NCBI GenBank assembly: GCA_007126465.1
Contig: SLBE01000179.1
Coordinates: 1-11,090, forward strand
Origin: Syntrophomonadaceae bacterium
GTDB lineage: Bacteria > Bacillota > Dethiobacteria > DTU022
Reading direction: 5' to 3'
Length of the DNA: 11,090 bases
Of the stretch, positions 1 through 5,685 are shown piece after piece (position 1 is the stretch's first letter; each line of letters starts with the position of its first letter). A model generated the notes under the pieces. That model was not told the DNA's origin, did not search any database, and saw only the letters and a list, made by a program, of their open reading frames with translations. The position numbers and the translations under genes are program-made.

Positions 1-175
1 ACTCCTCAGCGAAAGGCAGGGCGAATAAGTCCAATTCAGCCATTTTTTTCAGGATATCCTGTGGAAAGCGGCCTTCTTTGTCTAAATCTGCTGCTATGGG
101 GGCCAGTTCATTTTGAGCAAACTCGCAAACCATCTGGCGAATCATCTGTTGATTTTCGTTTAAGGAAAAATCCAA
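1..175 (-). CDS. Acyl-CoA dehydrogenase, N-terminal fragment (partial)
   Basis: The gene enters from the left edge and only its first 58 codons are present. The minus-strand translation begins MDFSLNENQQMIRQMVCEF and continues through APIAADLDKEGRFP to ALPFAEE. This is the typical N-terminal alpha-helical domain of acyl-CoA dehydrogenases, with the family patterns 'F.L...Q.M.R..V..FA...LAP.A...D' and 'FP...L.KMAELDL'. These are FAD enzymes that introduce the alpha-beta double bond into acyl-CoA thioesters in fatty-acid or branched-chain acid oxidation. The start is TTG (175-173), with an excellent AAGGAGG ribosome binding site on the minus strand (184-190) about 8 nt upstream; no ATG fits. 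The substrate-binding region, catalytic base and FAD contacts lie outside the window, so chain-length specificity cannot be judged. Confidence 0.9.
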   Translation of the reverse strand, partial: MDFSLNENQQMIRQMVCEFAQNELAPIAADLDKEGRFPQDILKKMAELDLFALPFAEE

Positions 176-455
176 TGAGTTAACCTCCTTTCTGTAGATT
201 ATGGATACGGGGCCAAGCGATTATTGTTTATCCTTTAAATTCTATTGCAATGGTTGTACCATCTATTTGCAGGGAGGTTTTCAAAGGTGCAGGCAGAAAA
301 TCCCACTGTTAAAGGCTTTAATTAATGAATTCTGATTTACAAGCTGTGAATGTGTTAACAATAAAATACACAATGTGTGTATGTGTATATTATAGAGGAC
401 GACAAATTAAACCAGGAAACATTGTTCCTGCCAGCAGCTGCCTGTAAGGTTAAGG
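176..455. other. Intergenic region between the acyl-CoA dehydrogenase and phzF-like genes
   Basis: This AT-rich stretch has no convincing gene. It should hold the promoter of the leftward acyl-CoA dehydrogenase gene. On the minus strand a TAGAAT hexamer (244-239) could be a -10 box, but no good -35 sits 16-18 nt upstream. A 13-nt palindrome, ATGGT-TGT-ACCAT (250-262), lies where the spacer would be. A second small palindrome, ACACA-A-TGTGT (368-378), runs into a GT-rich patch. No RNA gene or terminator was seen. Confidence 0.4.
250..262. promoter_or_regulatory. Possible operator palindrome upstream of the acyl-CoA dehydrogenase gene
   Basis: ATGGT TGT ACCAT is a perfect 5+3+5 inverted repeat, 75-87 nt upstream of the TTG start of the leftward gene and just upstream of a candidate minus-strand -10 box (TAGAAT, 244-239). 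The position suits a repressor site, but arms this short can arise by chance. Confidence 0.2.
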
Positions 456-484
456 TTGTCTTTTGCCTGGTAAAGATTTATTAT
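456..484 (+). promoter_or_regulatory. Candidate sigma-A promoter of the phzF-like gene
   Basis: TTGTCT (456-461) and TATTAT (479-484) are separated by exactly 17 nt, matching the housekeeping consensus at 4/6 and 5/6. Transcription would start near 491, giving a short leader that still includes the ribosome binding site at 502-508. The longer open frame upstream of this point is therefore probably not translated. Confidence 0.45.
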
Positions 485-501
485 TTACATAGCAGACAAA
501 C

Positions 502-508
502 GGGGAGG
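502..508 (+). promoter_or_regulatory. Ribosome binding site that fixes the phzF-like start
   Basis: GGGGAGG abuts the in-frame ATG at 509, which is too close for initiation there. It lies 9 nt before the in-frame GTG at 518, which is normal spacing. The GTG start also gives a protein beginning MNYPFYQVDVF, as PhzF-family proteins usually do. Confidence 0.65.
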
Positions 509-517
509 ATGACTCAG

Positions 518-1402
518 GTGAATTACCCTTTTTACCAGGTTGACGTATTTGCAGAATCTAAGTATGCCGGTAATCAGCTGGCTGTAGTCCGGAATGCAGG
601 TAGTCTGTCGGAGGAAGAAATGCAGCAGATTGCCCTGGAGATGAATTTTTCGGAAACCGCTTTTATCCTTTCTGATGAAGAAAAAGGAGGCGGGTATGAT
701 GTCAGGATCTTTTCATTGGATGAGGAGCTACCCTTTGCCGGGCATCCGACCCTGGGAACCGCTTATATAATCCAGCAGTATATAATTGGCAGTGATGTCC
801 CACAGGTAAATTTAAACCTGAAAGTTGGTCAAATACCTGTTAAATTCAGCTATAAAGACGGAAAACCTGATGTTCTCTGGATGCAGCAGATTAACCCAAG
901 TTTCGGTAAAACCTTTAATCCTGCAGCAGTAGCAGTGGCCCTTAATATTCCGGAAGTATTTATAGAGGATCGATACCCGGTGCAGGAAGTATCTACCGGC
1001 CTACCCTTTATTATTGTTCCCTTAAAAGACTTAACTGCCGTTAAAGCCTGCCGTATAGACCGGGTCGGCTATTATCAGCTGATTGATCAGGCCGAAGCTA
1101 AATCGATCCTGGTTTTCAGTCCGGAAACTTACGCAGATGATAACGATCTTAACGTCCGCATGTTTGATGAATTTCACGGGATTGTCGAAGACCCCGCTAC
1201 CGGCAGTGCTAATGGTTGCCTGGCAGCATACCTGGTGAAAAACCGATACTTTGATCAAAGGCAAATTGACATTAAAGTAGAGCAGGGTTATGAAATAAAA
1301 CGCCCCTCTCTGCTTCTGCTGAAGGCAAAAGAAGAGGGGGGCGTAATTGATGTTTCCGTCGGCGGCCGGGTAATTATGGTAGCGGAAGGAAAACTGGTCT
1401 AA
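518..1402 (+). CDS. PhzF family isomerase/epimerase
   Basis: A 294-residue protein of the PhzF (diaminopimelate-epimerase-like) fold, full length for the family (about 280-300). Visible family signatures are the start YPFYQVDVFAE, AGNQLAVV (residues 17-24), NFSETAF with the glutamate equivalent to the PhzF catalytic acid (E46), FAGHPTLGTA (73-82) and EDPATGSANG (224-233) in the C-terminal lobe. Members are cytosolic and shift protons in small acids. PhzF itself isomerises trans-2,3-dihydro-3-hydroxyanthranilate, but no phenazine genes are nearby, so the substrate is unknown. GTG 518 was chosen as start from ribosome-binding-site spacing and homology; the frame stays open upstream to 377 without family resemblance. 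The gene has its own likely promoter and ends 9 nt from the oppositely oriented dehydrogenase gene. Confidence 0.93.
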   Translation: MNYPFYQVDVFAESKYAGNQLAVVRNAGSLSEEEMQQIALEMNFSETAFILSDEEKGGGYDVRIFSLDEELPFAGHPTLGTAYIIQQYIIGSDVPQVNLNLKVGQIPVKFSYKDGKPDVLWMQQINPSFGKTFNPAAVAVALNIPEVFIEDRYPVQEVSTGLPFIIVPLKDLTAVKACRIDRVGYYQLIDQAEAKSILVFSPETYADDNDLNVRMFDEFHGIVEDPATGSANGCLAAYLVKNRYFDQRQIDIKVEQGYEIKRPSLLLLKAKEEGGVIDVSVGGRVIMVAEGKLV

Positions 1403-1411
1403 TATTACACT

Positions 1412-2461
1412 TTACAGGGCTTCTGCTACCAGGTCGCCTACCTCGCTGGTGCTATAACCCATCTGCCCTGCATTTAATGATTTTAACTTGCTGCTGCAGA
1501 CTTCGGCTACAACTTCCTCAATCCGGCCTGCCGCATCACCTTCACCGAGATGATCAAGCATCATTGCTCCCGAACAGATCGAAGCCAGCGGGTTAATTAC
1601 CCCTTTACCGGTATACTTAGGTGCTGAACCACCGATCGGTTCAAACATTGAGACCTTTCCGGGGTGGATATTGCCGCCGGCAGCAATGCCCATACCGCCC
1701 TGGATCATGGCTCCCAGGTCGGTGATAATGTCGCCAAAAAGATTGTCAGTAACAATTACATCGAACCATTCCGGGTTTTTAACCATCCACATGCTGATTG
1801 CATCAACATGGGCATAGTCGAGCTCAACCCCGGGAAATTCCGTGCCGATATCATAAAAAGCCCTCTCCCACAGGTCAAAGGCATAAGTTAAAACGTTGGT
1901 TTTACCGCACAGGGTTAACTTTTTGCGATCCCGTTTATCGCGGCAGTATTCGAAGGCGTAGCGCAGGCAGCGCTCTACCCCGAAACGGGTATTTACTGAC
2001 TCCTGCACTGCTACTTCCTGTGGTGTGCCCTTGCGCAGGAATCCACCGGCCCCGGCATAGAGACCTTCCGTATTCTCGCGGACCACAACAAAATCGATAT
2101 CATCAGGCCCTTTATCTTTAAGCGGAGTTGAAACTCCGGGGAATAACTTAACCGGCCGCAGGTTTACGTATAAGTCAAGTTGAAAGCGTAAATTTAAAAG
2201 CAATCCCTTTTCCAGGATACCCGGTTTTACATCGGGGTGGCCGATTGCTCCTAAAAATATGGCATCAAAGGTTTTTAACTCCTCCAGGACACTTTCCGGC
2301 AGTATTTCACCTGTCTTAAGATACCTGTCGCCGCCTAAATCGTAGTGCTCAGTTTCCAGCTTAAATCCGTATTTCTTTTCTGCTGCTTTTAGAACTTTTA
2401 ACCCTTCATTAACCTGTTCCAGGCCTGTTCCATCACCGGGCAGAACTGCTATTTTATACAT
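1412..2461 (-). CDS. Isopropylmalate/isocitrate dehydrogenase family protein (LeuB-like)
   Basis: A 349-residue beta-decarboxylating dehydrogenase, full length for the LeuB/isocitrate/D-malate group. It starts MYKIAVLPGDGTG. Substrate-site residues can be placed by motif: R92 (NLRF), R102 (VNLRP), R128 (VVREN), Y135, K187 (GKTNV), D220 (HVDA), and D244 and D248 in the metal-binding signature NLFGDIITDLG (240-250). Family members oxidise and decarboxylate a 2-hydroxy acid such as 3-isopropylmalate, isocitrate, homoisocitrate or D-malate in the cytosol. Leucines before R92 (L87-L89) favour an isopropylmalate-like substrate. However, stretches such as YVNLRPVKLFPGV and the GAGG after ENTEGLYA also resemble the D-malate/tartrate branch. 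The cofactor loop reads GGSAPKYTGKG, discussed as a finding. No other leucine genes adjoin it, so the substrate is uncertain. AAGGAGG (2476-2470) lies 8 nt before the ATG. Confidence 0.88.
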   Translation of the reverse strand: MYKIAVLPGDGTGLEQVNEGLKVLKAAEKKYGFKLETEHYDLGGDRYLKTGEILPESVLEELKTFDAIFLGAIGHPDVKPGILEKGLLLNLRFQLDLYVNLRPVKLFPGVSTPLKDKGPDDIDFVVVRENTEGLYAGAGGFLRKGTPQEVAVQESVNTRFGVERCLRYAFEYCRDKRDRKKLTLCGKTNVLTYAFDLWERAFYDIGTEFPGVELDYAHVDAISMWMVKNPEWFDVIVTDNLFGDIITDLGAMIQGGMGIAAGGNIHPGKVSMFEPIGGSAPKYTGKGVINPLASICSGAMMLDHLGEGDAAGRIEEVVAEVCSSKLKSLNAGQMGYSTSEVGDLVAEAL

Positions 2462-2505
2462 TACTGATACCTCCTTGGTCTAAAGTTGCTGCAGTGGTTT
2501 AGATA

Positions 2506-2534
2506 ATAATATCCTATAGAGGGAGCCTTGAAAA
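2506..2534 (-). promoter_or_regulatory. Candidate sigma-A promoter of the LeuB-like dehydrogenase gene
   Basis: On the minus strand TTTTCA (2534-2529) and TATTAT (2511-2506) are 17 nt apart, matching consensus at 4/6 and 5/6. The predicted transcription start near 2499 leaves a leader of about 38 nt before the ATG. Confidence 0.4.
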
Positions 2535-2610
2535 GGGCCGAAAAGGAAAAAATGATTAAAATTAGACATGAGCGAAAGATTAATAGCGGATCCTAATTTA
2601 AAGCATAAAT

Positions 2611-2639
2611 TTGACTTTAATATTAGCTATCTGTAAAAA
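2611..2639 (+). promoter_or_regulatory. Weak candidate promoter of the yqeG-like gene
   Basis: TTGACT (2611-2616) is a near-consensus -35, followed after 17 nt by TAAAAA (2634-2639), a poor -10. A better -10-like hexamer, TATGAT (2650-2655), has no matching -35. Some promoter is needed here because the upstream gene is divergent. Confidence 0.25.
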
Positions 2640-2706
2640 AAGCGCTTAATATGATAAAGTAAATAGCAAAGCTCGCATGCATAACTGTATAACTGACTCT
2701 AACAAC

Positions 2707-2711
2707 GGGAG
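2707..2711 (+). promoter_or_regulatory. Ribosome binding site that decides the yqeG-like start
   Basis: GGGAG touches the in-frame GTG at 2711, so it cannot serve that codon. It lies 8 nt before the in-frame TTG at 2720. Nothing purine-rich precedes the GTG at a proper distance. Confidence 0.5.
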
Positions 2712-2719
2712 TGAAAGAA

Positions 2720-3211
2720 TTGCGCAAGTTGCTTATACCGGACCAACAGCTTAATGATATTTTTGAGATAGATACAGCTTACCTGAAATCAATCGGTATT
2801 AAAGGCTTGATTACTGATATGGACAATACCCTGGTAGCATGGAGCGATCGCAGCGTTTATCCACGTCTGGCCGAATGGTTTGCAGCTCTTAAAGAGGAAG
2901 GGTTCAAACTATGTATTGTTTCCAACAACAGTGAACAAAAGGGCGAACAGTTGGCCCGCGAGGTCGATATACCCGCAGTCTGGTATGCAATCAAGCCAAG
3001 ACGTAGAGCCTTTTGTAAGGCTCTGGAAAAGATGGATCTCAGGCCTGAAGAAGCAGCAGTTGTTGGCGACCAGATATTTACCGATGTTCTCGGTGGAAAC
3101 CGCCTTGGTCTGTATACAATCCTGGTTAATCCAATTTCGGAAAAGGAGTTCATCTGGACAAAAATTTCCAGATTTCTCGAGAGGGTTGTTGCAAATAGAC
3201 CAAATATCTAA
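2720..3211 (+). CDS. yqeG: YqeG family HAD-IIIA phosphatase
   Basis: A 163-residue cytosolic HAD-superfamily hydrolase that closely follows the Bacillota YqeG pattern. It opens with MRKLLIPD and FEID. HAD motif I is ITDMDNTL (nucleophile D33, general acid/base D35), motif II is IVSNN (S68), the motif III lysine is in IKPRRRAF (K92), and motif IV is VVGDQIFTDVLGGN (GDQ at 116-118, D122). It lacks a large cap domain, as expected for subclass IIIA. Such proteins are predicted phosphatases; the substrate in YqeG is not something the sequence reveals. TTG 2720 is preferred from ribosome-binding-site spacing and from the usual YqeG N-terminus; GTG 2711 (166 residues) is the alternative. It is separated from the pilus operon by more than 300 nt and a strong promoter, so it is probably a separate unit. 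Confidence 0.92.
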   Translation: MRKLLIPDQQLNDIFEIDTAYLKSIGIKGLITDMDNTLVAWSDRSVYPRLAEWFAALKEEGFKLCIVSNNSEQKGEQLAREVDIPAVWYAIKPRRRAFCKALEKMDLRPEEAAVVGDQIFTDVLGGNRLGLYTILVNPISEKEFIWTKISRFLERVVANRPNI

Positions 3212-3328
3212 TAAATACAAGAAAAATTATTATACAGGAAGGTATTTCCCTTGTTCATGAAGAAATGGAAATTACACGTAAGTTTTTACAAATAAGAAGT
3301 AATTTTCACATATATTAGAATTATATAC

Positions 3329-3356
3329 TTGCATATCAAGAAAAATGTGGTAAAAT
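3329..3356 (+). promoter_or_regulatory. Extended -10 promoter of the type IV pilus operon
   Basis: TTGCAT (3329-3334) is followed after 16 nt by TAAAAT (3351-3356). The bases TGG immediately before the -10 give a TGn extended -10 element. Transcription from about 3363 would begin just upstream of the riboswitch. The preceding 117 nt (3212-3328) are AT-rich, and I see no gene or hairpin in them. Confidence 0.6.
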
Positions 3357-3379
3357 ATATAATTATAAGAATTATTGAA

Positions 3380-3481
3380 ACCTGATGATAAAGGCAAAAC
3401 TTCCGAAAGGTTGTGACGCAAAGCCATGGGTCTGCAGCCCTCTAGTTTTCAGGGTATGATTGCCAGGTTGCCGTAACAGGT
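3380..3481 (+). promoter_or_regulatory. Class I cyclic di-GMP riboswitch aptamer (GEMM-I)
   Basis: The sequence carries the conserved GEMM-I core in order: AAAGGCAAA (3390-3398), a CCGAAAGG GNRA-type tetraloop hairpin (3403-3410), GACGCAAAGCC (3415-3425), ATGGGTCT (3426-3433), a variable hairpin closed by CCCT/AGGG (3438-3441 with 3451-3454), and GCCAGGTTGCCG (3462-3473). The closing P1 helix can form from ACCTG (3380-3384) and CAGGT (3477-3481). GEMM-I RNAs bind the second messenger c-di-GMP between these helices and commonly control motility and pilus genes. The GG of AAAGGCAAA appears to keep the guanine expected for c-di-GMP rather than the adenine of cGAMP-selective variants, by manual alignment only. 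It precedes the whole pilus operon. Confidence 0.95.
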
Positions 3482-3514
3482 GCGTATATTATTTCCACAC
3501 TAAAGCACCTTTTT
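3478..3514 (+). terminator. Riboswitch-controlled intrinsic terminator
   Basis: AGGTGC (3478-3483) pairs with GCACCT (3505-3510) around a 21-nt loop and runs into TTTTT (3510-3514). The 5' arm reuses AGGT (3478-3481) from the 3' strand of riboswitch helix P1, so the bound aptamer and the terminator exclude each other. The first pilus gene starts 40 nt later, with its ribosome binding site outside the hairpin, so control is by transcription termination. Confidence 0.75.
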
Positions 3515-3538
3515 GTTAGGCACTGATTGGTTCAGACT

Positions 3539-3546
3539 GAGAGGTG
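3539..3546 (+). promoter_or_regulatory. Ribosome binding site of the PilP-like gene
   Basis: GAGAGGTG lies 7 nt before the ATG at 3554 and rules out the in-frame TTG at 3527, which has no ribosome binding site and sits right after the terminator. The same GAGAGGTG sequence precedes pilB (10299-10306). Confidence 0.6.
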
Positions 3547-3553
3547 TAAGATA

Positions 3554-4144
3554 ATGCACACAGACGATCCCGGAAAAGATCTTGATGTAAAACCCTCAAA
3601 AGTATTAACATTCCTCAAAAACAGGATGTTTTTGGTAGTTGCCGGATCAATTTTGCTAATTGCTGTTTTACTCAGTATATACAGCGTAGTTGTTTTGCGC
3701 AATCAGACTGCTTCAGATGAACCGGCTGTGCCGGAAACCGGAACAGTTGATACGGATGAGGTTAATGGTGAGGTAGCCGGTACTGCGGAAGTCCTTCCTC
3801 AGCAGGTCCGCAGCAATAACAGCGACAATACTGATGACAGCCGGGGCTGGTCTGCATTTGATGCAAATGTAGATCCTTTTTCAGATCCGATGAGGTTAAC
3901 CGGCGTTTTATATGGTGGCCGTGGTGGTGCACTGGCAATTATAGAATCCAGCGGTACTTCATACATTGTTTCCGAGGGAGATTATGTTGATGATTTATGG
4001 GCTGTCCGCAGCATTGTCAGGGATTCTGTTGTCCTGCGGGCTCATAACCAGGAAGTAAGGCTGTATTTTGACCAGGCTCCGGAAACCCGGTCGCTGGATT
4101 ATGATATGAATCAGGGAGAAGAAGAGTTTGAGGAGGGCACTTAG
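3554..4144 (+). CDS. PilP/GspC-HR-like membrane-anchored pilus assembly protein
   Basis: A 196-residue protein. A short cytoplasmic N-terminus is followed by one transmembrane helix (about residues 25-48), then a low-complexity Ser/Thr/Asp/Glu linker (50-105), and a small beta-rich domain (107-172) beginning DPFSDPMRLTGVLYG and continuing ALAIIES...SYIVSEGDYVDD to VRLYF. That run (a 'DPF.L.G' entry, a self-description strand, 'Y.V.EGD', then 'SVVLR...VRLYF') is the pattern of the homology region of PilP and GspC. Those proteins link the inner-membrane complex to the N0 domain of the secretin. The tail is acidic. It is the first gene behind the riboswitch, and its end contains the AGGAGG used by the next gene. 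Assignment rests on architecture and context, not strong identity; classical PilP is a lipoprotein, while this one has a GspC-like membrane anchor. Confidence 0.65.
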   Translation: MHTDDPGKDLDVKPSKVLTFLKNRMFLVVAGSILLIAVLLSIYSVVVLRNQTASDEPAVPETGTVDTDEVNGEVAGTAEVLPQQVRSNNSDNTDDSRGWSAFDANVDPFSDPMRLTGVLYGGRGGALAIIESSGTSYIVSEGDYVDDLWAVRSIVRDSVVLRAHNQEVRLYFDQAPETRSLDYDMNQGEEEFEEGT

Positions 4145-4147
4145 TAT

Positions 4148-5650
4148 ATGAGAAAAAAACGCAGAAGCAATCATGCATATCAATTTGATCGGCGCCTGCT
4201 ATTTGGTATAATCGGAGCTATTGTTTTACTGGTAGCAACAATAAATATTAGTTCTGAGATGCCCTTCCAGGAACAAGTGCAGTCGGCAGTCGAAGAAGAA
4301 AAATTAACGGTTGCAGAAGGCCCTGCTAGTAATGAGCAGTCAGAAGAACCTGCCAATCAGCTTGCAACAGCGGGTACCGATAATACAGAAGTACTCTCGG
4401 ATCAGCTCTGGGCAGATGTGGGTGTTGTTGACGAAGATTTTACAACCCCACGTGCAGCGCACGACTCCACTGATAGAATTTCGCTAAATGTTAAAGATGC
4501 TAACCTACTAGATGTATTATCAATGCTCTCATATAAAATCGGAGTTAATATTATATTCCTGGAAGAACCTTCCCAGATAACCATCAAAACACATTCGCTC
4601 TCTCCAATTACAACTTTTCAGATTGTCCTGCAAAAAGAAGGCCTTGATTACCTGACCCTGGGAAAAAATTACATCGTCGGTAACAGAGACAGGCTTTATG
4701 GTGATTTCACCAACAGGATGTTCCTGTCACGGTTTGACTTATTTTATGTTTCCGCTTCCGACATGGAAAGCTATATACAGGAGCTTGGCATGCCCGTGCA
4801 GAGTCTGAGTGTTGATTCAAATCAGAAAGCACTCTGGATGCAGGGCACCCCAATGACCCTTGGTAAAGCCAGGGAACTGATTAATACGCTTGACGTTATA
4901 GATAATGCTTCCTTTGCAGAAGGCGGGGGGCGCAAGATTAGAATGCCTGTTGCGACAGCTACCGGCACCAGGGCCCATGAAGAACTTGAGGCCCTGGTGG
5001 ACCTGCTGAGCATTTTACTTGATGGCTTCCGTGATGGCCGGACAGATATGGGTTGGGTAACCTGGGATCACCCTGATCCGCTGCCGAGTATTTACATGGA
5101 CTGGGACAGCCCGGTAATCAAACCCTATGATATAAAAATGAAAGTGACCCGTGACTTTGCCGGTAACAGTAGCGATCAAATCCGCTATCTAATTGCCGAA
5201 GGTACACCTGATAATATTGAACTTGTAAACCAGATGATCCAGGCAATCGCCGGTACGCCGGCTACTCCATTTGCTTTCGGTATTGATGATGAAGAAATAG
5301 AAGCCGAAGGTACCGATTCAGTACAGTGGGTGCCGGACACTCAACAGCAGCAGCAATCTACACCGGCACAGTCATATACTGTCAGCATCAGCGGAGTTCC
5401 CTCCACCGGTGGAAGTATTGATGGTGCAGGATCATACACAGTGGGCTCCTATGTAACCGTTAAAGCAACACCCGCTGAAGGGTATGACTTTGTGCGCTGG
5501 ATTGAAAATGGTTCTGAACTTTCAACCAGTCAATCATACGGATTCACTATCTATGGTAACCGTAATCTTGAAGCTGTTTTTGTTTCTAATAATAATACGG
5601 TTGATAGCAGTTCTGACAGTGAAGATGAAAAAAGCAATGAAGAACAGTGA
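4148..5650 (+). CDS. PilQ-like protein with secretin N0/N1 domains, no barrel, and C-terminal InlB-type repeat
   Basis: A 500-residue protein. A basic N-terminus (MRKKRR) and one transmembrane helix (about 17-33) are followed by an acidic linker. Residues 110-178 form a secretin/TonB short N-terminal (N0) domain: ISLNVKDANLLDVL, IGVNIIFLE, ITIKTHSLSP, LDYLTLGKNYIVG. Residues 192-251 look like a secretin N1 ring domain (LFYVSASDMESYI ... LWMQGTPMTLGKARELINTLD). A second, insertion-bearing N1-like unit spans about 262-368 and ends IAEGTPDNIELVNQMIQAI. No secretin beta-barrel domain follows. Instead there is a Gln-rich linker (399-403) and one divergent InlB B-repeat (409-480: YTVSISGVPSTGGSI, VTVKATPAEGYDFVRWIENG, NLEAVF), then an acidic tail. 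It should be anchored in the membrane and face outward, where it may bind the PilP-like protein. ATG 4148 has AGGAGG at 4131-4136. Confidence 0.75.
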   Translation: MRKKRRSNHAYQFDRRLLFGIIGAIVLLVATINISSEMPFQEQVQSAVEEEKLTVAEGPASNEQSEEPANQLATAGTDNTEVLSDQLWADVGVVDEDFTTPRAAHDSTDRISLNVKDANLLDVLSMLSYKIGVNIIFLEEPSQITIKTHSLSPITTFQIVLQKEGLDYLTLGKNYIVGNRDRLYGDFTNRMFLSRFDLFYVSASDMESYIQELGMPVQSLSVDSNQKALWMQGTPMTLGKARELINTLDVIDNASFAEGGGRKIRMPVATATGTRAHEELEALVDLLSILLDGFRDGRTDMGWVTWDHPDPLPSIYMDWDSPVIKPYDIKMKVTRDFAGNSSDQIRYLIAEGTPDNIELVNQMIQAIAGTPATPFAFGIDDEEIEAEGTDSVQWVPDTQQQQQSTPAQSYTVSISGVPSTGGSIDGAGSYTVGSYVTVKATPAEGYDFVRWIENGSELSTSQSYGFTIYGNRNLEAVFVSNNNTVDSSSDSEDEKSNEEQ

Positions 5651-5685
5651 AGGACCTTGTAACAATGTTATGGAGCAGATAATTA

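Noticed and set aside
377..517. In-frame N-terminal extension of the PhzF-like protein from a GTG at 377
   Set aside because: It has no ribosome binding site, no resemblance to the family, and it includes the likely promoter (456-484).
2640..2647. AAGCGCTT palindrome upstream of the yqeG-like gene as a terminator or operator
   Set aside because: Eight bases without a loop cannot form a terminator stem, and no partner element was seen.
2857..3260. Open frames overlapping the yqeG-like gene on both strands
   Set aside because: They are shadows of a gene with complete HAD motifs; none resembles a known protein or has a ribosome binding site.
3257..3295. 12-codon ORF (MKKWKLHVSFYK) ahead of the pilus promoter
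   Set aside because: It lies upstream of the predicted transcription start and lacks a ribosome binding site; chance ORF.
3527..3553. Earlier TTG start for the PilP-like protein
   Set aside because: There is no ribosome binding site; GAGAGGTG at 3539-3546 fits the ATG at 3554.
5342..5356. CAA/CAG repeat encoding five Gln residues as a phase-variable repeat
   Set aside because: Only five triplets, in frame and in a flexible linker; too short to suggest slippage control.
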